Shown in pieces: positions 12,375 through 13,385 of a stretch of 13,385 nt of DNA. Below the pieces are notes generated by a model, which was not told the origin of the DNA, searched no databases, and worked only from the letters and a program-made list of their open reading frames with translations. The position numbers and the translations under genes were made by a program. The DNA comes from an uncultured Clostridia bacterium (lineage in GTDB: Bacteria > Bacillota > Clostridia > Oscillospirales > Acutalibacteraceae), in NCBI GenBank assembly GCA_947165115.1, contig CAMUZD010000018.1:1-13385 (forward strand), in the 5' to 3' direction. The number at the start of each line of letters is the position of its first letter. Positions within the stretch are counted from its first letter, which is position 1.

Positions 12375-12401
12375 ATAACTGATTAATACCTGTGCCGACA
12401 A
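12352..12401 (+). promoter_or_regulatory. Large hairpin over the end of the 29-aa ORF
   Basis: TTGTCGGCA (12352-12360) pairs perfectly with TGCCGACAA (12393-12401). CAGGT (12368-12372) pairs with ACCTG (12388-12392), continuing directly from the 3' arm with a 7-base bulge on the 5' side. No T-run follows, so it is not a terminator. A ribosome finishing the 29-aa ORF would open it, the geometry expected for translational coupling or attenuation. Confidence 0.6.
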
Positions 12402-12426
12402 GTATCTCAACGAAGGAGGCGAAATC

Positions 12427-12459
12427 ATGTTCCGCTATGTACGGAGAATACCGCCTTAG
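12427..12459 (+). CDS. Possible 10-aa leader peptide
   Basis: GGAGG (12415-12419) is followed by ATG 12427 and the ten codons MFRYVRRIPP, then TAG at 12457-12459. The ribosome site is excellent but the ORF is tiny. It is followed immediately by the hairpin at 12460-12483 and then by the real gene at 12514. It could be a leader peptide or a chance ORF. Confidence 0.3.
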   Translation: MFRYVRRIPP

Positions 12460-12483
12460 CGATTTGGTTCTGAAGCCAAATCG
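12460..12483 (+). promoter_or_regulatory. 8-bp hairpin in the leader of the membrane-protein gene
   Basis: CGATTTGG (12460-12467) pairs with CCAAATCG (12476-12483) around an 8-base loop. It is followed by seven A residues, not T, so it does not terminate plus-strand transcription. It begins at the base after the stop codon of the 10-aa ORF and lies 16 bases before the GGAGG (12500-12504) of the next gene. Confidence 0.45.
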
Positions 12484-12513
12484 AAAAAAATCAGAAATCG
12501 GAGGAAATTTCCA

Positions 12514-12963
12514 ATGGAAACCAAAAACGAAAACAAAAAGACAAAAGTCATCAGAATCGCGGCCGGAGTGATTTGCTTAATCATTGCCGCGACAGCATGC
12601 TTTCTTCTCGGACTCAAGGGCTGTTCAAAGGATAAAACAGATCCCGATAACGGCTTTGTTATGGACGATAACGCCGTTGAAGGCGGCTGGAACAAGGTCG
12701 ACGAAGATAAAGTTCGCGAGAACCTTAACGCCAGCGTGGAGGAAGGATATATCAATATCAGTATGAACACCACGCCCGTGTTTGAGAACGGTAAAGCCGA
12801 AGGGAACCTGATGATTGTCAACGAATCAATCAACAAATACCCTCAGAAAGTAGTCATCACCCGTAATGACAACGATGAGGTAATCTACGAATCCAAGGGT
12901 ATACAGATATTTCCGAAACACAGCACCATGTTAAGCAGACATGTACGGACTGCGGCTGGCTGA
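12514..12963 (+). CDS. Membrane-anchored protein, apparently C-terminally truncated
   Basis: The 149-aa product begins with a basic cytoplasmic tail (1-11) and one membrane segment (about 12-33, VIRIAAGVICLIIAATACFLLG). An extracytoplasmic acidic linker follows, then a beta-type domain (GYINISMNTTPVFENGK, NLMIVNESINKYPQKVVITR, DEVIYESKGI). From memory, this family occurs in conjugative-element loci of Clostridia and continues after I-Y-x-S-x-x-I for about 40-50 residues with further strands. Here the sequence instead turns into unrelated residues (QIFPKHSTMLSRHVRTAAG) and stops. The adjoining frame from 12879 reads as a different protein. This suggests a deletion or frameshift near 12900-12910. 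LKGC at 34-37 is not a good lipobox because of the Lys. GGAGG precedes ATG 12514 by nine bases. Likely a broken gene, or a newly joined one. Confidence 0.65.
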   Translation: METKNENKKTKVIRIAAGVICLIIAATACFLLGLKGCSKDKTDPDNGFVMDDNAVEGGWNKVDEDKVRENLNASVEEGYINISMNTTPVFENGKAEGNLMIVNESINKYPQKVVITRNDNDEVIYESKGIQIFPKHSTMLSRHVRTAAG

Positions 12964-13385
12964 ACGAATTTGACGAAGACCACACTTTCACAACAACCTG
13001 TGAACCGATCTCTGATACAAGGCATAAGTTTACATCGGTTTGTAAATGCGGACATACAAACATCTCTTACGGAGACCACCACGATGATGACAGCGACTGC
13101 TACTGTGATGACTGCGGATATCTTATGACGAGATTTTCGGTAACTGTCCCGGCAACATTATCACTGGTAATGGATAAGGACGGAAATGTATATACTCCGA
13201 CAAATGCGGTTATATTGAATAATTCAACTGCGGCTGTTAAGGTTACGGGTATCGGTCTTTCTCCGAAAAACGGATGGAGTGTCGTTCCGTATTCGACCAA
13301 CATGGCAAATGAAAAGGTGGATTCACGTAAAATCGGTCTGAAATTAAGAGATTCTCAGAGCGTATCGGGTAATACCATGCCGGTT
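12879..13385 (+). pseudogene. N-terminally incomplete surface-type protein (runs off window)
   Basis: The frame one base before that of 12514-12963 is open from the TGA at 12876-12878 to the end of the window (169 codons) and overlaps the end of that gene. No start codon with a ribosome site is present; the first ATG (13125) falls inside the domain. The product begins with a Cys-rich region (CTDCGW, then CEP, VCKCGH, CYCDDCGY) that may bind metal. It continues as a beta-type domain, FSVTVPATLSLVMDKDGNVY... and GWSVVPYSTNMANEKVDSRK, of the kind found in secreted clostridial proteins. A secretion signal would be expected but is missing. The simplest reading is that its 5' end and the 3' end of the upstream gene were lost together. 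Alternatives are expression by programmed frameshift or a sequencing error. Confidence 0.55.

Noticed and set aside
1..13385. CRISPR arrays, tRNA genes, complete IS elements
   Set aside because: No regularly spaced direct repeats, no cloverleaf-like tRNA sequence and no transposase motifs were seen anywhere in the window.

Overview
The window looks like accessory DNA from a low-to-moderate GC member of the Clostridia (Ruminococcus / Lachnospiraceae-like Bacillota). The basis is AGGAGG-type ribosome binding sites, close TTGACA/TATAAT-like promoters, a YolD-like protein beside a Y-family polymerase, a DUF6017-type replication-like protein, and a ParB/integrase module of the kind carried by clostridial integrative elements. 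No tRNA, rRNA gene, CRISPR array or complete insertion sequence was seen. All family assignments come from reading motifs and from memory; no database search was run.

Region 1 (1-2107, minus strand) is a regulator/methyltransferase pair. A WYL-domain transcription factor (1148-2107) lies upstream of an HsdM-like N6-adenine DNA methyltransferase (complement of 1-1011, cut by the window edge). The 136-bp gap holds an extended -10 promoter flanked by two copies of a TGGTTAT palindrome, a good candidate for WYL-controlled repression of the methyltransferase. A divergent intergenic region follows (2108-2321).

Region 2 (2322-6821, plus strand) reads as one damage-response operon. It encodes a LexA-like self-cleaving repressor, a small beta-rich protein (family member A), a Y-family DNA polymerase with a beta-clamp motif, a YolD-like protein, a Com-like zinc finger, a second member (B) of the same small family, an ImmA/IrrE-type metallopeptidase and a small zinc-ribbon protein. 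A LexA-box-like dyad lies inside the promoter spacer. The operon ends at a long nested-hairpin terminator (6914-6985).

Region 3 (6990-13385, plus strand) is the regulatory, recombination and replication/partition end of an integrative element. It starts with a sigma-70-like gene behind an 11-bp inverted repeat. Next comes about 370 nt of apparently structured non-coding RNA ending in a strong terminator whose loop copies the 3' end of 16S rRNA. An unrecognised 224-aa gene, an excisionase-like HTH protein, a tyrosine recombinase, a ParB-like protein, a 63-aa protein and a DUF6017-type protein follow in a tightly coupled series ending at a terminator (12231-12258). Then come a 29-aa hydrophobic peptide ORF, a hairpin-rich leader and a membrane-anchored protein that seems to have lost its C-terminus. 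It runs into the N-terminally incomplete remains of a surface-type protein at the window edge.

The observation I consider most promising is the 7744-8110 RNA. Its 5' end can form a 12-13 bp helix with exactly the segment that makes the terminator loop and 3' arm, so it could act as a large attenuator or switch, and it also displays an anti-Shine-Dalgarno copy. The two-protease LexA/ImmA mutagenesis operon is second.
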